From assembly GCF_014356525.2 (NCBI RefSeq), contig NC_052506.1, positions 11,141,900 through 11,205,899 on the forward strand: a stretch of 64,000 bases of DNA, in the 5' to 3' direction. A model generated the notes under the pieces. It saw only the letters and a list, made by a program, of their open reading frames with translations. It was not told the DNA's origin and ran no database searches. Within the stretch, counting starts at the first letter, position 1. Every line of letters begins with the position of its first letter. Of this stretch, positions 21,068 through 32,195 are shown one piece after another. Position numbers and translations under genes: made by a program. This DNA comes from Nilaparvata lugens (lineage: Eukaryota; Arthropoda; Insecta; Hemiptera; Delphacidae).

Positions 21068-22090
21068 CTTTACTTGCCCTATTACCATAAGTAAGGAAAG
21101 TATTGCTTTCCGAAAAAAATGAAGGTACTCAAATTTCCAAGTTTCTATACGTTTCAAGGTCCCCTGAGTCCAAAAAAGTGGTTTTTTGGGTATTGGTCTG
21201 TATGAGCGTAACTGTGTATGTGTACACGATATCTCATCTCCCAATTAACGCAATGATTTGAAATTTGGAACTTATGGTCCTAACAATATAAGGATCCGAC
21301 ACGAACAATTTAGATCAAATGCAATTCAAGATGGCGGCTAAAATGACGAAAATATATTCAAAAACAGTGGTCTTCGCGATTTTCTGGAACGATTTTGATC
21401 AAGTTTATAACTAAAATAATTAACTGCCATGAGTCTATCATGAGCCTCATCTATGCAAAGTTTGATTTTAGATTCCCAATTATCAGGCTTCAGATACAAT
21501 TTAAACAAAAAATTTCAAGTGGAAAAGATTGAGCATTAAAATCTCTACAATTAATGTTTAGTAACATTTTCACCAAGCATCAGCAAAATAATCTCGAAAT
21601 TCGAGAGAATGTGATCATTCAAATATTGCAAACTGTTGGCAACTGTTGATTCTATTAAATCATTCACTATGAAGAAAGAGATAGCAGACCTCGTGTGTCT
21701 CCAGCGTTATTGTCCTGTCACCAGCTGGCTCAGATCTTTGAATAGTAGAGTTCAGATGCGCCTATAATAATAATATCGAGTGACCTGGCTGGCTCAGGTC
21801 TGGTGTCAGAGTTTTCAGGTCGCAACTGATCAATTTCAGAGCCTCTGACATGACCTAACGACTGCTTTTTAGGCAGCCGGGACCGACGGCTTAACGTGTC
21901 CATCCGAAACACGGGAGTGGCCCGAGATAAATATCTTGCCCGGGCCGGGATTTGAACCCGGGCCTCTGAATCATGAAGCCAGCATCTGATCCACTCGACT
22001 ACGGCCACTCCAAGAGATGCGCCTGAACACTAGCGTCAGGTGATTAATTTTCATACCGCCAAGGAAAGTTGTGTGAGTGCGCCACACCAG
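21068..22090 (-). mobile_element. Dispersed repeat family R, copy 3, interrupted by a SINE
   Basis: Same order of blocks as copy 2 (ACCATAAGTAAGGAAAGTATT at the start, GCGCCACACCAGATTTTC at the end). The SINE at 21764-22014 sits inside it with a perfect target duplication, so family R is older than that insertion. Confidence 0.8.
21764..22014 (-). mobile_element. tRNA-derived SINE with 10-bp TSD
   Basis: AGATGCGCCT is duplicated exactly at 21754-21763 and 22015-22024. On the minus strand the head has an A box TAGTCGAGTGG and B box GGTTCAAATCC (both match pol III consensus), a CCGGGTTCAAATCCCGGCCC T-arm-like stem, a non-tRNA body, and an (ATT/ATA)n tail at the + strand left end. A related degraded copy is at 63365-63517. 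Confidence 0.9.
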
Positions 22091-22201
22091 ATTTTCTCAT
22101 TTTGCTTTCGAGTTTATTGTAATTAAAATCACCTCACTTGTATGGTTTACTTTATTAAAATTAATAAAAACTATATAAAAACTTGAAGGACCCTTTTATT
22201 T

Positions 22202-22274
22202 AAAACATTTCAACAACACTAGTTTCGGCCTAAATTAGGCCAAAGTAGGCCGAAACTAGTTGTTGAAATGTTTT
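22202..22274. repeat. Hairpin with near-perfect 27-bp arms
   Basis: AAAACATTTCAACAAC..CTAGTTTCGGCC pairs with GGCCGAAACTAGTTGTTGAA plus ATGTTTT. A 2-nt bulge is the only irregularity. The loop contains TAAATTAGGCCAAAGTA. Confidence 0.8.
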
Positions 22275-22519
22275 AAAGTTTTAAAATGTTTTAAATAAAA
22301 AGGCTACTTCATGTTTTTATTAATTTCATTGTACATTTATACTAATTTAGGACACTACTACCAAGAAAGATAAGTTATAAATTCTAAATTTTTCATAGGT
22401 AAACATTCTACTTGCTCTGCTACTACTTACACTTACATTTTGCCTGGATCAAATCTTGAGGGGGGGGGGGCATTAGTTTAGAGAGTGAAGGTTTGGAATA
22501 TAGGACTAAGCAGTTGTCA

Positions 22520-24504
22520 CGTTATTCTTTATATTTAAATAACGATTAGCCTCCTGCTTGGCATCAGTCGGTAAAGCATGAGATTTAATATAATTAGGGC
22601 GTGGTTTTCTAATAGTATTCAGTCTTAAAAAATCTTGTTAGGCCTAGATATGGGCTTCTCCAATAACTCTTGTAATTCAATAAATAATAAATATATATAT
22701 AAATGATACTTATACTATAGAGATGAGGAATATAAAATAAATTGCACACCATGAAAATTTCACACATATATTACACAAATAATGCAAAGATCAATCGAGG
22801 CAAAAAATATATATAGAGCGATAAAAAATATAATATAAAAATAGAACAATATTTGAAATCAATAAAAATATCACAGGCTAAACTTTATATTCTAGATTTG
22901 TGGCACGAATCATTACCATGTGCCTTTATCTTGAAATCATATGCATTCTTGGCATGTAGCTGTGACATGTACTTGCTAATACTTGTCGGCTTGGATAATT
23001 CAATCAAAAATATGTGCTCTAAGATCAGCTTGATAAATTAGCTACTAATAATCCAAATATATCTATATTAAAATCTCTAGTATTTAGTAGATTTATTTGT
23101 ATCGAATATATATTTTCATCTCAGGGTGCAAGATTCGGCACCTGACGGAATAGGTAGAGCCATTCATCTAGTGAATTAGAACTATGATAAATTATCGCAA
23201 ATTGTATTGCAAAAAATTAAATATTGTATGCATACGTTAGATAGCCTAGATTTCGTACTTCTTTGATTAAATAGAAATTTCTAAAATATTGATCTATATA
23301 TTTTTCTTTCAATTAAATACCTTTAATACTAATTTTTACTTGCGCAAGTATTACTCTTATTAATTTCTTAATTATAATAACCCTTTCGGCGAGCTAGCTT
23401 TGATCATCAGATTATTTCGAAGCACTAGGGCGCCCATCACTAAATTCAAATTTAATCACTCACGTGTCGAAAATCTTCTTGTAAGCCGCCGATGTCGATC
23501 CAACTCCATGTGGTCCGGGAATATGGTAGCCGGAATCGTCTCCTCCAAGGGTTTATAAATTTAATTAAAATGAAAAATGACTTCTGCTTCACAATAGCAT
23601 CACGAAGTCTTTTAAGAAATTTAATAATTTACTTTAACTTTAAATTTTTACAAAATTATTAATAAGGTACTTCGCTCTAAAATATTTGGGGTCCTCTTAT
23701 GGTGGCATCTGGCTGGCGAGTGCTGGTTCTTCCTTCTCAAGTTTTACAGATTCTCTTTCCGACTTTCAAATTAGCATAAAATTTAAATATCTCAATCCTC
23801 CGCCATTAAATTCAAATAGATCTTACAAAAAATGCCAAAATATTGCTTAGATTATATGATTAATAATTTCTTTGCATTCGAGCCATATTGATAACATAGA
23901 TTACACAAATTTTTACACGAAAACTAGTACATTTATATAAATATATATAAATATTTTTAAATTGGCCTACAGTTGCCGCCTATTAACTGCCGTTTTACTA
24001 TTGGTGCATGCAAATTTTTATTAGGTATTCATGCGCCTGGTAACTCTTATTTCCTGAATACATTAAATTATTTTTATTTGGTTTTTTATTTATGCCCTTT
24101 GCATGCTAGTTAATATTCTATATATTAATATTAATTCCATGCTAACTAATAATTAGCCACGTGGACGGGTGTTTTCTCACATTGCACACCGTCTGATTGC
24201 AATAAAGCTCTGCCAAGGGGTTTTGGTCAGATTCTACGTTCTTCGGTTTGATCGATCTCTAGGTCACCGATCTGTGAATACATCTACCTAACCTCAATCT
24301 TCAAATATTTTATAAATAATCTATTTATGAGTAGTAAACTTTCTTCAAATCCTTTTTAAGTTCTTGTACCATTTAGCCAGAACAAGCTGATGCTATCTTA
24401 TCTTGATTATTATCTGCTTGGCGATATTAGCCAATTACTTTATTTTTAGACCTATTACTATTTCTGTTAGGGTTTTTTCTCTACCCAAATTTAAATATGT
24501 TACA
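22520..24504 (-). repeat. 3' LTR
   Basis: On the minus strand it begins TGTAACATATTTAAATTTGG (24504 downward), preceded by the purine-rich CCCAGGGGCGCG that could serve as polypurine tract. It ends ...TATAAAGAATAAC at 22520. Differences from the other LTR are single-base or homopolymer changes (for example CTTGGC/CTTTGC near 22952). Confidence 0.8.
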
Positions 24505-25434
24505 CGCGCCCCTGGGTTTGAATTCAAAATATTTGAGAATCACAATGTTTTTAATGAAAACCCACCCTTCAAATACACTGATATACACTATACTTTATTT
24601 ATAAATTATACTCTCCTACTTCTATCACATTTCGCAGACATATTTGCTGCATCTCCTTTATACCTTTATCAAAAACAATAACAAATTCTCCTCTTCAACA
24701 CACATAAAAATATCATACATATAAACTTCTAAACGTACTCCTCCTGACACCATTTACAACACAGTAATTTTTAAATTCGCCGCTTGCAGGGCTGCCAACT
24801 TAACTACACACATTTCATAATTCTCATAAATGATTTCTTTTAGACAATAATTTCGATTCATAAACTTCTGGGCTTATGTCTTATAGTATTTCTTAGGTCT
24901 TAATATAAATAATTTTCTATACATCAGGTACAATACTTTTCTTTTGCTAATGGCTTTTTGGTTTTTTGGTAGCTTGTATTCACTTTAACTCTTTTCAGGT
25001 AACAAACGTGGCATAATTAAAAGTAATAAATATAAAACATATAAATAAATATATCGACATTAATAAATATAATAAATAACAATAATAAATAACTCTTTGG
25101 GTACAGTACTTCTTTTTATAAACATATGTTCAACAGATATTACATTCATTTGATTTGGGTGGCTTTTGGTCAGCTGTTCGCTGGTTCTACAGAATTTGCT
25201 GTCGAGTTTCATAACTATTAACCTAACTGCTCAATTTTTTCTCTTAAAAAGGTAATTAACAAATTTTAATTTTATTATCCCCGCTTGTGTCCTTTTTTAT
25301 CTGATGTATATAATTTAATTACATATTTAAAATTTATTCTTTTTCTTATTGCAGGCTTCTAACGGTTGGAAGGAATTAAAACATTGGATTGTTGCCACGC
25401 GGTCCTATACCAAGATTAAATTTATTAAGGAAGG
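24505..25434. other. LTR element interior downstream of ORFs
   Basis: AT-rich with no coding signal on either strand; the 3' non-coding part of the element. Confidence 0.5.
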
Positions 25435-25821
25435 TTAGTAATCGGTTTGATAATAATGTTTTCCTTGATTTCTTATCATATTTATTTTAAATTTGACGAT
25501 ATAGCATGTAAAATTGTTGTGGTTTACTTGCATCTTCTTGCATTCTGTTTGTAGATGTTGTAGGCTGGTAAGGTTATCTGCTATCCGTTGGTGAGGCTGT
25601 CCTAATTGATAATTTATCTTCATGAATATAAAACCCTTGTATCTTGTATACTCTTTCTTCCAACAACTCCTTGTTCCTTTACTAATTATTTCTTTTAATT
25701 GATCCAAAGCCTTCCATTTATTTTCTTTCAAGACTATCCACTTAAATTCATTATTAGGCTTCATCATCATAATAAACAAATTCAATAATATAACACTTCC
25801 AATCATCAATAATAGATCCAT
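25435..25821 (-). CDS. Unknown ORF of the LTR element, N-terminal hydrophobic segment
   Basis: A 128-residue frame overlapping the previous ORF in another register, probably its continuation after a frameshift. It begins with a hydrophobic stretch (MIGSVILLNLFIMMM) followed by a basic region with ENKWKALDQLKEIISKG. No family recognised. Its position, after gag and before the 3' LTR, is where an env-like gene would sit, but no env feature is identified. Confidence 0.4.
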   Translation of the reverse strand: MDLLLMIGSVILLNLFIMMMKPNNEFKWIVLKENKWKALDQLKEIISKGTRSCWKKEYTRYKGFIFMKINYQLGQPHQRIADNLTSLQHLQTECKKMQVNHNNFTCYIVKFKINMIRNQGKHYYQTDY

Positions 25822-26314
25822 TTAACAACAACAATACAATATTTTTCGTCCTATCCACAACACAGTCTTTTACTAATATCACAGCCATAATAACAAATAT
25901 TAAACACCAAATCCAAACATTTATCATCTCTTTAATAGTATTATCTCTCATCATATAATAGTCAGGTACTTCCATTTTCTTAATATTATTTTTTAATTCT
26001 TCCAATCTTATTAGCCACCGTTTATCCTTTATTAGTTCCCACAAGTAATCCATTTTATTGTTGCCCATGCACGAATCCATAATAGTCCTTTTAGTTCCAT
26101 TTTTAATCCATTTCTTTGATCCATTTTGCCGGTCACATAGCTGGTTTGCCCTCTTGAAACGTATGTGCCGCGGATGCACGCCGTCGGTCCCTTCCTGTCC
26201 TCTTCGGTGTCGGTCCGGTGTCCTCTTCGGGCGTTTGAACCGTGCATGCGGCCGGTATGCGCGCGCGTGGTTCCTCCTTCGTCGCTTCTTCCGCCTCCGG
26301 GCCTTGCGATGCAT
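25754..26314 (-). CDS. Unknown ORF: Arg-rich N-terminus, transmembrane-like segment
   Basis: 186 residues. The first 60 are extremely basic (RKARRRKKRRRR and repeated Arg/His), encoded by a GC-rich patch with a duplicated CATCGCAAGGCCCGGAG motif. Around residues 130-150 lies a hydrophobic stretch, VWIWCLIFVIMAVILV, which could be a membrane anchor. The start codon is uncertain, because the GC-rich part may instead be the end of gag. Not recognised. Confidence 0.4.
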   Translation of the reverse strand: MHRKARRRKKRRRRNHARAYRPHARFKRPKRTPDRHRRGQEGTDGVHPRHIRFKRANQLCDRQNGSKKWIKNGTKRTIMDSCMGNNKMDYLWELIKDKRWLIRLEELKNNIKKMEVPDYYMMRDNTIKEMINVWIWCLIFVIMAVILVKDCVVDRTKNIVLLLLNGSIIDDWKCYIIEFVYYDDEA

Positions 26315-26450
26315 GCTCCTCTCCCGAATGCCGTCCTCTCCGTCCTGATGTCGGCCGTCCGGTGTCCTCGGGCGCTTCCGTCTCCGGGCCTTGCGATGGT
26401 CGCTCCTCTTATCCGGTAGTCCGTCCTCCTGGTGTCATCCTCTTGGTCCT

Positions 26451-27165
26451 CTATCCTGGGTTCCTTGGGTGCCTTGGTGGGGTCGAATGATGCGCGGGTG
26501 CGGTGGCGGTCTCCTCCTGGCGATTGTTTATTTTTGGCAGTGGTGGGATTTCAGCATTATTATAGTGTATCGGTTCTTGTTGTAGGGTTGTGGCCGGTAG
26601 TGATTCTTCGGTGGCGGGTTGCTCTTCGGCGGGGAACAGGATACTTAAAATGGGTTGATGTTTGCGGCTGGTTTTAATTGCATTGTTGGCGGCGGTTTTT
26701 TGTGGTTGGATATTGGGGGTATCATATAGTCCTGGTTTATTAGCTGTAGTTTTCTGCATATCTGGTGGCGGGTCGTTGGGTGCTGGGTTCTGGGTTTTTT
26801 GTTGATTCAATCCTATTGCATGTGCTAATGTATAAGTTGTACTAATTTGATGAGGTGGTGGTTTATAATTTCTATTATGATTATTCTGATTGTAATCATT
26901 ATTTGTGTTAAGTCGATCACGGCCATAATAATACTTTCTTTTCATAGGTTTGCTGTGGATAATGGTTTGTTTGACGATTCTGAAAAATTCTATTATTCCA
27001 GCTGTTATTTTGATTATGATTATAGCGGCGTTTAAATTGAGGAGTAGATCGAGAGTGATCATATGATACTGGTTCATAGTTTTGGCTAGTATACTGATTA
27101 CTTTTTGAGTTGTGTTGATTTTGTGCGTATCTCTGGTCTGAACGGTGGTTTGATATTGCCATCAC
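26451..27165 (-). pseudogene. gag C-terminal part, Asn/Pro-rich, frameshifted
   Basis: Two overlapping frames (27165-26917 and 27077-26451) together give a low-complexity Asn/Gln/Tyr-rich stretch, then a Pro/Thr-rich tail with IPPLPKINNRQEE. No CCHC zinc knuckle is present; the Asn/Arg-rich part may take over RNA binding. The frame switch lies near the AAAGAAAGT homopolymer region at about 26935. Confidence 0.6.
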
Positions 27166-27751
27166 AGACTGTATGCCATATAAAATGATTTATCAGCTGT
27201 TTGCAATCAGTAATGGGTTGTGTGGCGAGTGCCATTCTAACTTGATACGGTAGCTTCTTTAAAATAATACTTGCTAATGCCGATTCATTAATGGGCTCGC
27301 TCAATTGAGAATTTTTAAACTGTAGGGCAGTGACGAAAGTGGTACATGCACCGTCTAAGTTAGGGTTGAAATCGCATGATATAATGTCCGCTAGCACGTC
27401 CAACTGTTTACTTCTGCTCCAATACTGTTCCAGGAAGACAGCTACAAACTCATCCAATGATGTAAATTCATGGGCTCTACTCCGAAAGAACATCAGGGGT
27501 TCGCCAATCAATAAACTAGTCAAACGAAGACGCCAAAAATTCCAAGAGGTGGGTGTTAATGATTGAATTAGTTTTATCTGATCTATAAATTCTTTAGGTT
27601 GGAGATAGCGGTCTGTATTGTCAAAACGGCCTAATTCATTGAAACTGTGTAGTGAATCAAACGTTGCTATGGGAATAGGCTCTATATTCTCGTGCGGAAA
27701 TTGATGTATTTGACTTTCAAGTTGTACTAACTTCTCTTGGCCTGTTTCCAA
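27098..27751 (-). CDS. gag capsid-like domain of the LTR element
   Basis: 217 residues with the helical layout of Ty3/gypsy-type Gag capsid: FNELGRFDN near the start, then YLQPKEFIDQI, a W-rich helix (SWNFWRLRLTSLLIGEP), a second helix set FTSLDEFVAVFLEQYWS, and LKKLPYQVRMALATQ before a C-terminal helix. The true start is upstream in another frame (28329), so the TTG at 27751 is not a real start. It would assemble particles packaging the element RNA. Confidence 0.65.
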   Translation of the reverse strand: METGQEKLVQLESQIHQFPHENIEPIPIATFDSLHSFNELGRFDNTDRYLQPKEFIDQIKLIQSLTPTSWNFWRLRLTSLLIGEPLMFFRSRAHEFTSLDEFVAVFLEQYWSRSKQLDVLADIISCDFNPNLDGACTTFVTALQFKNSQLSEPINESALASIILKKLPYQVRMALATQPITDCKQLINHFIWHTVCDGNIKPPFRPEIRTKSTQLKK

Positions 27752-28329
27752 TGACTAGAAGCTTCTGTTTCATTATCTACTACTTCGGCATTTAATTCAG
27801 ATGAAAATAATTGCTGTTCTCTAACGGCTGTCTCCAATGAATTAAGTTGTACTTTGTTTTGATTTATATCAGAATTTAGGTGAGCTATTTGTGTAGATTT
27901 ACTATTCTGTTGTTTATTTATGGAAATAAGTTGACTATTGTTCCTGTTTGTAGCTATTTCATGAATTTGTGAAGTGTTTTGTGCTGGTAGGTTATCTATT
28001 CTTTCCGCAGTCTCCTTACCCATTCTTACCGATGTATCCTTCAGTGATTCCCGCATTTCCTTCATTTCCGCCTTCAAGTCCTTCATTGCCATGGTCATTG
28101 TTTTTTCTAAACTATTAGAAAATGACTTGATCATCCCCTCTACTATAACCCTTCTTATTGCTTCTTGGGAGACATTTAACGGTTTATTACTGTTCACAGG
28201 ATTCTTGGCGGTGACTGAAGAGATCTGGGCGTTGGACTCCATCGCGCCCCCCTCAGCGTCGATCTCCGCTACTATCGCCGTCTGCAGTGTGTCTGCTACC
28301 TTACTTTGCGTGGACGAAAAGAGACTCAT
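27727..28329 (-). CDS. gag N-terminal region with coiled coil
   Basis: The ATG at 28329 opens 200 residues: a Ser/Ala-rich start, helical segments (EGMIKSFSNSLEKTMTMAMK, then KAEMKEMRESLKD), and a Gln/Asn-rich heptad-like stretch with LNSDINQNKVQLNSLETAV, likely an oligomerising coiled coil. It ends in a stop that overlaps the capsid frame by 25 bp, so one frameshift separates them. It lies about 490 bp after the 5' LTR, a normal leader length. Confidence 0.6.
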   Translation of the reverse strand: MSLFSSTQSKVADTLQTAIVAEIDAEGGAMESNAQISSVTAKNPVNSNKPLNVSQEAIRRVIVEGMIKSFSNSLEKTMTMAMKDLKAEMKEMRESLKDTSVRMGKETAERIDNLPAQNTSQIHEIATNRNNSQLISINKQQNSKSTQIAHLNSDINQNKVQLNSLETAVREQQLFSSELNAEVVDNETEASSHWKQAKRS

Positions 28330-28821
28330 ATTTTAAAAATGGATTAAGTGTCAAGTGTTTGTTAAAAAAGTGAAAGTTTTGGCCAACAAGGCATTAATAA
28401 GGACACAAATGAGGATAGGCCTATGGACATTACAAGCCAGGTAACCTATTTATTACTTAAGCTCTTATAATATAATAATACTATTCATTGATTTCTGACT
28501 AGCAGTTTAGGCCCATAAAATATAATAGCTCTCTCTATAAAAATGTATTTTTTTACAGTAATAATATAAAATTTTCTTTAAAACATATAATTTCTTTTTA
28601 TTTAAAGCTATTGATTCCCCAAAAAGTAATACAAATTTCCCTTCGCCAGTTTTCCTCACAACTCGTATAAGTTATCTATAATTTTCAATATGGTTATTGA
28701 CCTAATTTCAAATAATTATTCAATGAGCTTGGCTCTCATCATCAGTCCCACGTTGGTACGACATGTCTTTATGCTGTATCCGTGGCCTATCACGTTGGGC
28801 GACATGTCTTTGTGTCGTATC
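28330..28821 (-). promoter_or_regulatory. gag leader with two tandem 40-bp motifs next to the 5' LTR
   Basis: A CACGTTGG..CGACATGTCTTT..GTATCCG motif occurs twice (about 28752-28790 and 28792-28822) directly beside the LTR. A primer-binding site cannot be assigned: no clear TGG-starting tRNA complement follows the LTR boundary. Confidence 0.5.
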
Positions 28822-30802
28822 CGTTATTCTTTATATTTAAATAACGATTAGCCTCCTGCTTGGCATCAGTCGGTAAAGCATGAGATTTAATATAATTAGG
28901 GCGTGGTTTTCTAATAGTATTCAGTCTTAAAAAATCTTGTTAGGCCTAGATATGGGCTTCTCCAATAACTCTTGTAATTCAATAAATAATAAATATATAT
29001 ATAAATGATACTTATACTATAGAGATGAGGAATATAAAATAAATTGCACACCATGAAAATTTCACACATATATTACACAAATAATGCAAAGATCAATCGA
29101 GGCAAAAAATATATATAGAGCGATAAAAAATATAATATAAAAAATAGAACAATATTGAAATCAATAAAAATATCACAGGCTAAACTTTATATTCTAGATT
29201 TGTGGCACGAATCATTACCATGTGCCTTTATCTTGAAATCATATGCATTCTTTGCATGTAGCTGTGACATGTACTTGCTAATACTTGTCGGCTTGGATAA
29301 TTCAATCAAAAATATGTGCTCTAAGATCAGCTTGATAAATTAGCTACTAATAATCCAAATATATATATATATTAAAATCTCTAGTATTTAGTAGATTTAT
29401 TTGTATCGAATATATATTTTCATCTCAGGGTGCAAGATTCGGCACCTGACGGAATAGGTAGAGCCATTCATCTAGTGAATTAGAACTATGATAAATTATC
29501 GCAATTGTATTGCAAAAAATTAAATATTGTATGCATACGTTAGATAGCCTAGATTTCGTACTTCTTTGATTAAATAGAAATTTCTAAAATATGATCTATA
29601 TATTTTTCTTTCAATTAAATACCTTTAATACTAATTTTTACTTGCGCAAGTATTACTCTTATTAATTTCTTAATTTATAATAACCCTTTCGGCGAGCTAG
29701 CTTTGATCATCAGATTATTTCGAAGCACTAGGGCGCCCATCACTAAATTCAAATTTAAATCACTCACGTGTCGAAAATCTTCTTGTAAGCCGCCGATGTC
29801 GATCCAACTCCATGTGGTCCGGGAATATGGTAGCCGGAATCGTCTCCTCCAAGGGTTTATAAATTTAATTAAAATGAAAAATGACTTCTGCTTCACAATA
29901 GCATCACGAAGTCTTTTAAGAAATTTAATAATTTACTTTAACTTTAATTTTTACAAAATTATTAATAAGGTACTTCGCTCTAAAATATTTGGGGTCCTCT
30001 TATGGTGGCATCTGGCTGGCGAGTGCTGGTTCTTCCTTCTCAAGTTTTACAGATTCTCTTTCCGACTTTCAAATTAGCATAAAATTTAAATATCTCAATC
30101 CTCCGCCATTAAATTCAAATAGATCTTACAAAAAATGCCAAGATATTGCTTAGATTATATGATTAATAATTTCTTTGCATTCGAGCCATATGATAACATA
30201 GATCACACAAATTTTTACACGAAAACTAGTACATTTATATAAATATATATAAATATTTTTAATTGGCCTACAGTTGCCGCCTATTAACTGCCGTTTTACT
30301 ATTGGTGCATGCAAATTTTTATTAGGTATTCATGCGCCTGGTAACTCTTATTTCCTGAATACATTAAATTATTTTTATTTGGTTTTTTATTTATGCCCTT
30401 TGCATGCTAGTTAATATTCTATATATTAATATTAATTCCATGCTAACTAATAATTAGCCACGTGGACGGGTGTTTTCTCACATTGCACACCGTCTGATTG
30501 CAATAAAGCTCTGCCAAGGGGTTTTGGTCAGATTCTACGTTCTTCGGTTTGATCGATCTCTAGGTCACCGATCTGTGAATACATCTACCTAACCTCAATC
30601 TTCAAATATTTTATAAATAATCTATTTATGAGTAGTAAACTTTCTTCAAATCCTTTTTAAGTTCTTGTACCATTTAGCCAGAACAAGCTGATGCTATCTT
30701 ATCTTGATTATTATCTGCTTGGCGATATTAGCCAATTACTTTATTTTTAGACCTATTACTATTTCTGTTAGGGTTTTTTCTCTACCCAAATTTAAATATG
30801 TT
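28822..30802 (-). repeat. 5' LTR (outer three bases missing)
   Basis: Same sequence as 22520-24501. At its outer end the TGT seen in the other LTR is absent and the CATCTTCCTC microsatellite begins directly after AACATATTT (minus sense). Confidence 0.85.
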
Positions 30803-31322
30803 CATCTTCCTCAACCTCTTCCTCATCCTCATCCTCCTCATGCTTCTCATGCTCCTACTCATCCTCATCCTCATCCTCCTCCTCATCCCCATCCCCATCC
30901 TCCTCATCCTCCTCATGCTTCTCATCCTCCTCATGCTTCTCATCCTCCTCCTACTCATCCTCATCCTCCTCCTCATACCCATCCCCATCCTCCTCATCCT
31001 CCTCATGCTTCTCCTCATCCTCCTCATCCTCCTCATGCTCCTCCTCCTCTTCATTCTCCTCCTCAACCTCATGCTCCTCATCCTCATCATCCTTTTTATA
31101 GATTTTTTATGTTGTTTCTCCTTCATAGATTTCGTCTGATTAAATATTCAATCCTCATCCTCATCCCCATCCTCCTCATCCTCCTCATGCTTCTCCTCAT
31201 CCTCCTCATGATCCTCATCCTCATCATCCTCCTCCACCTTCTCCTCCTCATCCTCCTCCTCCTCCTCCTCATCCTCCTCATCCTCCTCATCCTCATCCTC
31301 ATTCTCCTCCTCCTCATCCTCA
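30803..31322. repeat. CTCCTCAT-type pyrimidine microsatellite, about 520 bp
   Basis: Imperfect CTCCTCAT/CATCCTC units on the + strand, interrupted once by 53 bp (31100-31152) of unrelated sequence identical to the inverse of 38795-38847. The pure purine/pyrimidine strand asymmetry creates long spurious ORFs on both strands. Confidence 0.95.
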
Positions 31323-32195
31323 TGCAGTGGCAGGCACATTGAGCAGCCTAGCAGCATCGCAACGGGTGATAAATGAAAGAAAGCAATTAACCCGGGTCGC
31401 CAACGAGGAATGAGGATTAGAACAAAAGAGGCTGCGAACAAAGCCTGGAATAATTCATGTTTACACAAGTCAAGAGGTTTACAAATGTTCTTCTCCGTTC
31501 GTCCTCCAGTCGCCGCGTGGACCGAGTCTGAGTCTGACTGATCTGCGGATGTAGTATTGCCCGCGGCTGTCCCTCCCCCCTCCTGACACCCCCTAAAATC
31601 GCAAACAATCCTTGCAAATATTAGTTAAATGAGCGGCTGCATTATAAACGACCCGCCGGTTGCTGCTGTCTCGCAGCTCGTAGCGCTTCTTCCAACACCC
31701 CCCTGACACCCCTGACACCCCTGACACTCCAACAATCCCCCCCACAGTGTAAACCACTAGCGCACTCTGACGTCGCTTCTAAGCTGTTTCAAATTCGCCT
31801 ATAAAGAATTGAGCACTCCATTAGCCAGCCAGCCCAGCTTGGCCCATTCTTTTCTCCATCACCGAGCTGCTGGCTGTTCTGCAACAATGCCCACCACAAA
31901 TTTACGGGCTGTTAAACTCGCACTAGTTTCCTCTTTTTTTGTTCTAGCTCGAAAAAATGTTTGCGGAAATAAACGGTTGTTTGGTAATAATATGCCAACT
32001 GCAGACTGATATTGATGGCACTGCTGGCTGGCACTTGAGAGCTGCTTCACTGGAGTATTTTTTGTAGTCCTGAATAAGTGCTGTAAAAAACTATCAATCT
32101 GCATTCAAATATTGTATAAATGAGTTGTTGCTTATTGGATGAATAAATATGAATATAAAAAGGATTAAATTGATGAAATTCAATAAAATAAAAAA
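31323..32195. other. Unique, GC-richer island (31.35-31.9 kb)
   Basis: Non-repetitive, clearly higher GC than neighbours, with a short TGACACCCC tandem (about 31695-31725) and C-runs. No spliceable coding frame recognised. It could be a regulatory or conserved non-coding block. Confidence 0.4.

Larger units (their letters stand above)
22520..30802 (-). mobile_element. LTR retrotransposon with gag but no recognisable pol
   Basis: About 2-kb direct repeats (22520-24501 and 28822-30802) flank a 4.3-kb interior whose ORFs all lie on the minus strand. The ORFs are gag-like and then two short frames with hydrophobic segments. I find no protease DSG/DTG, reverse transcriptase YxDD, RNase H or integrase HHCC/DDE pattern in any frame. 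This architecture matches non-autonomous gag-only LTR elements (called TR-GAG or LARD in other organisms). The LTRs are about 99% identical, so insertion is recent, yet gag is frameshifted several times, which could be decay or long-read homopolymer errors. No TSD is visible because the right end runs straight into a microsatellite. Confidence 0.8.

Noticed and set aside
26058..26677. Plus-strand ORFs of 64-96 codons in the GC-rich part of the LTR element
   Set aside because: Shadows of the minus-strand Arg-rich frame.
30704..31468. Pro/His-, Arg/Met- and Glu/Asp-rich ORFs of 66-212 codons on both strands
   Set aside because: All six frames stay open because of the CTCCTCAT microsatellite; not genes.
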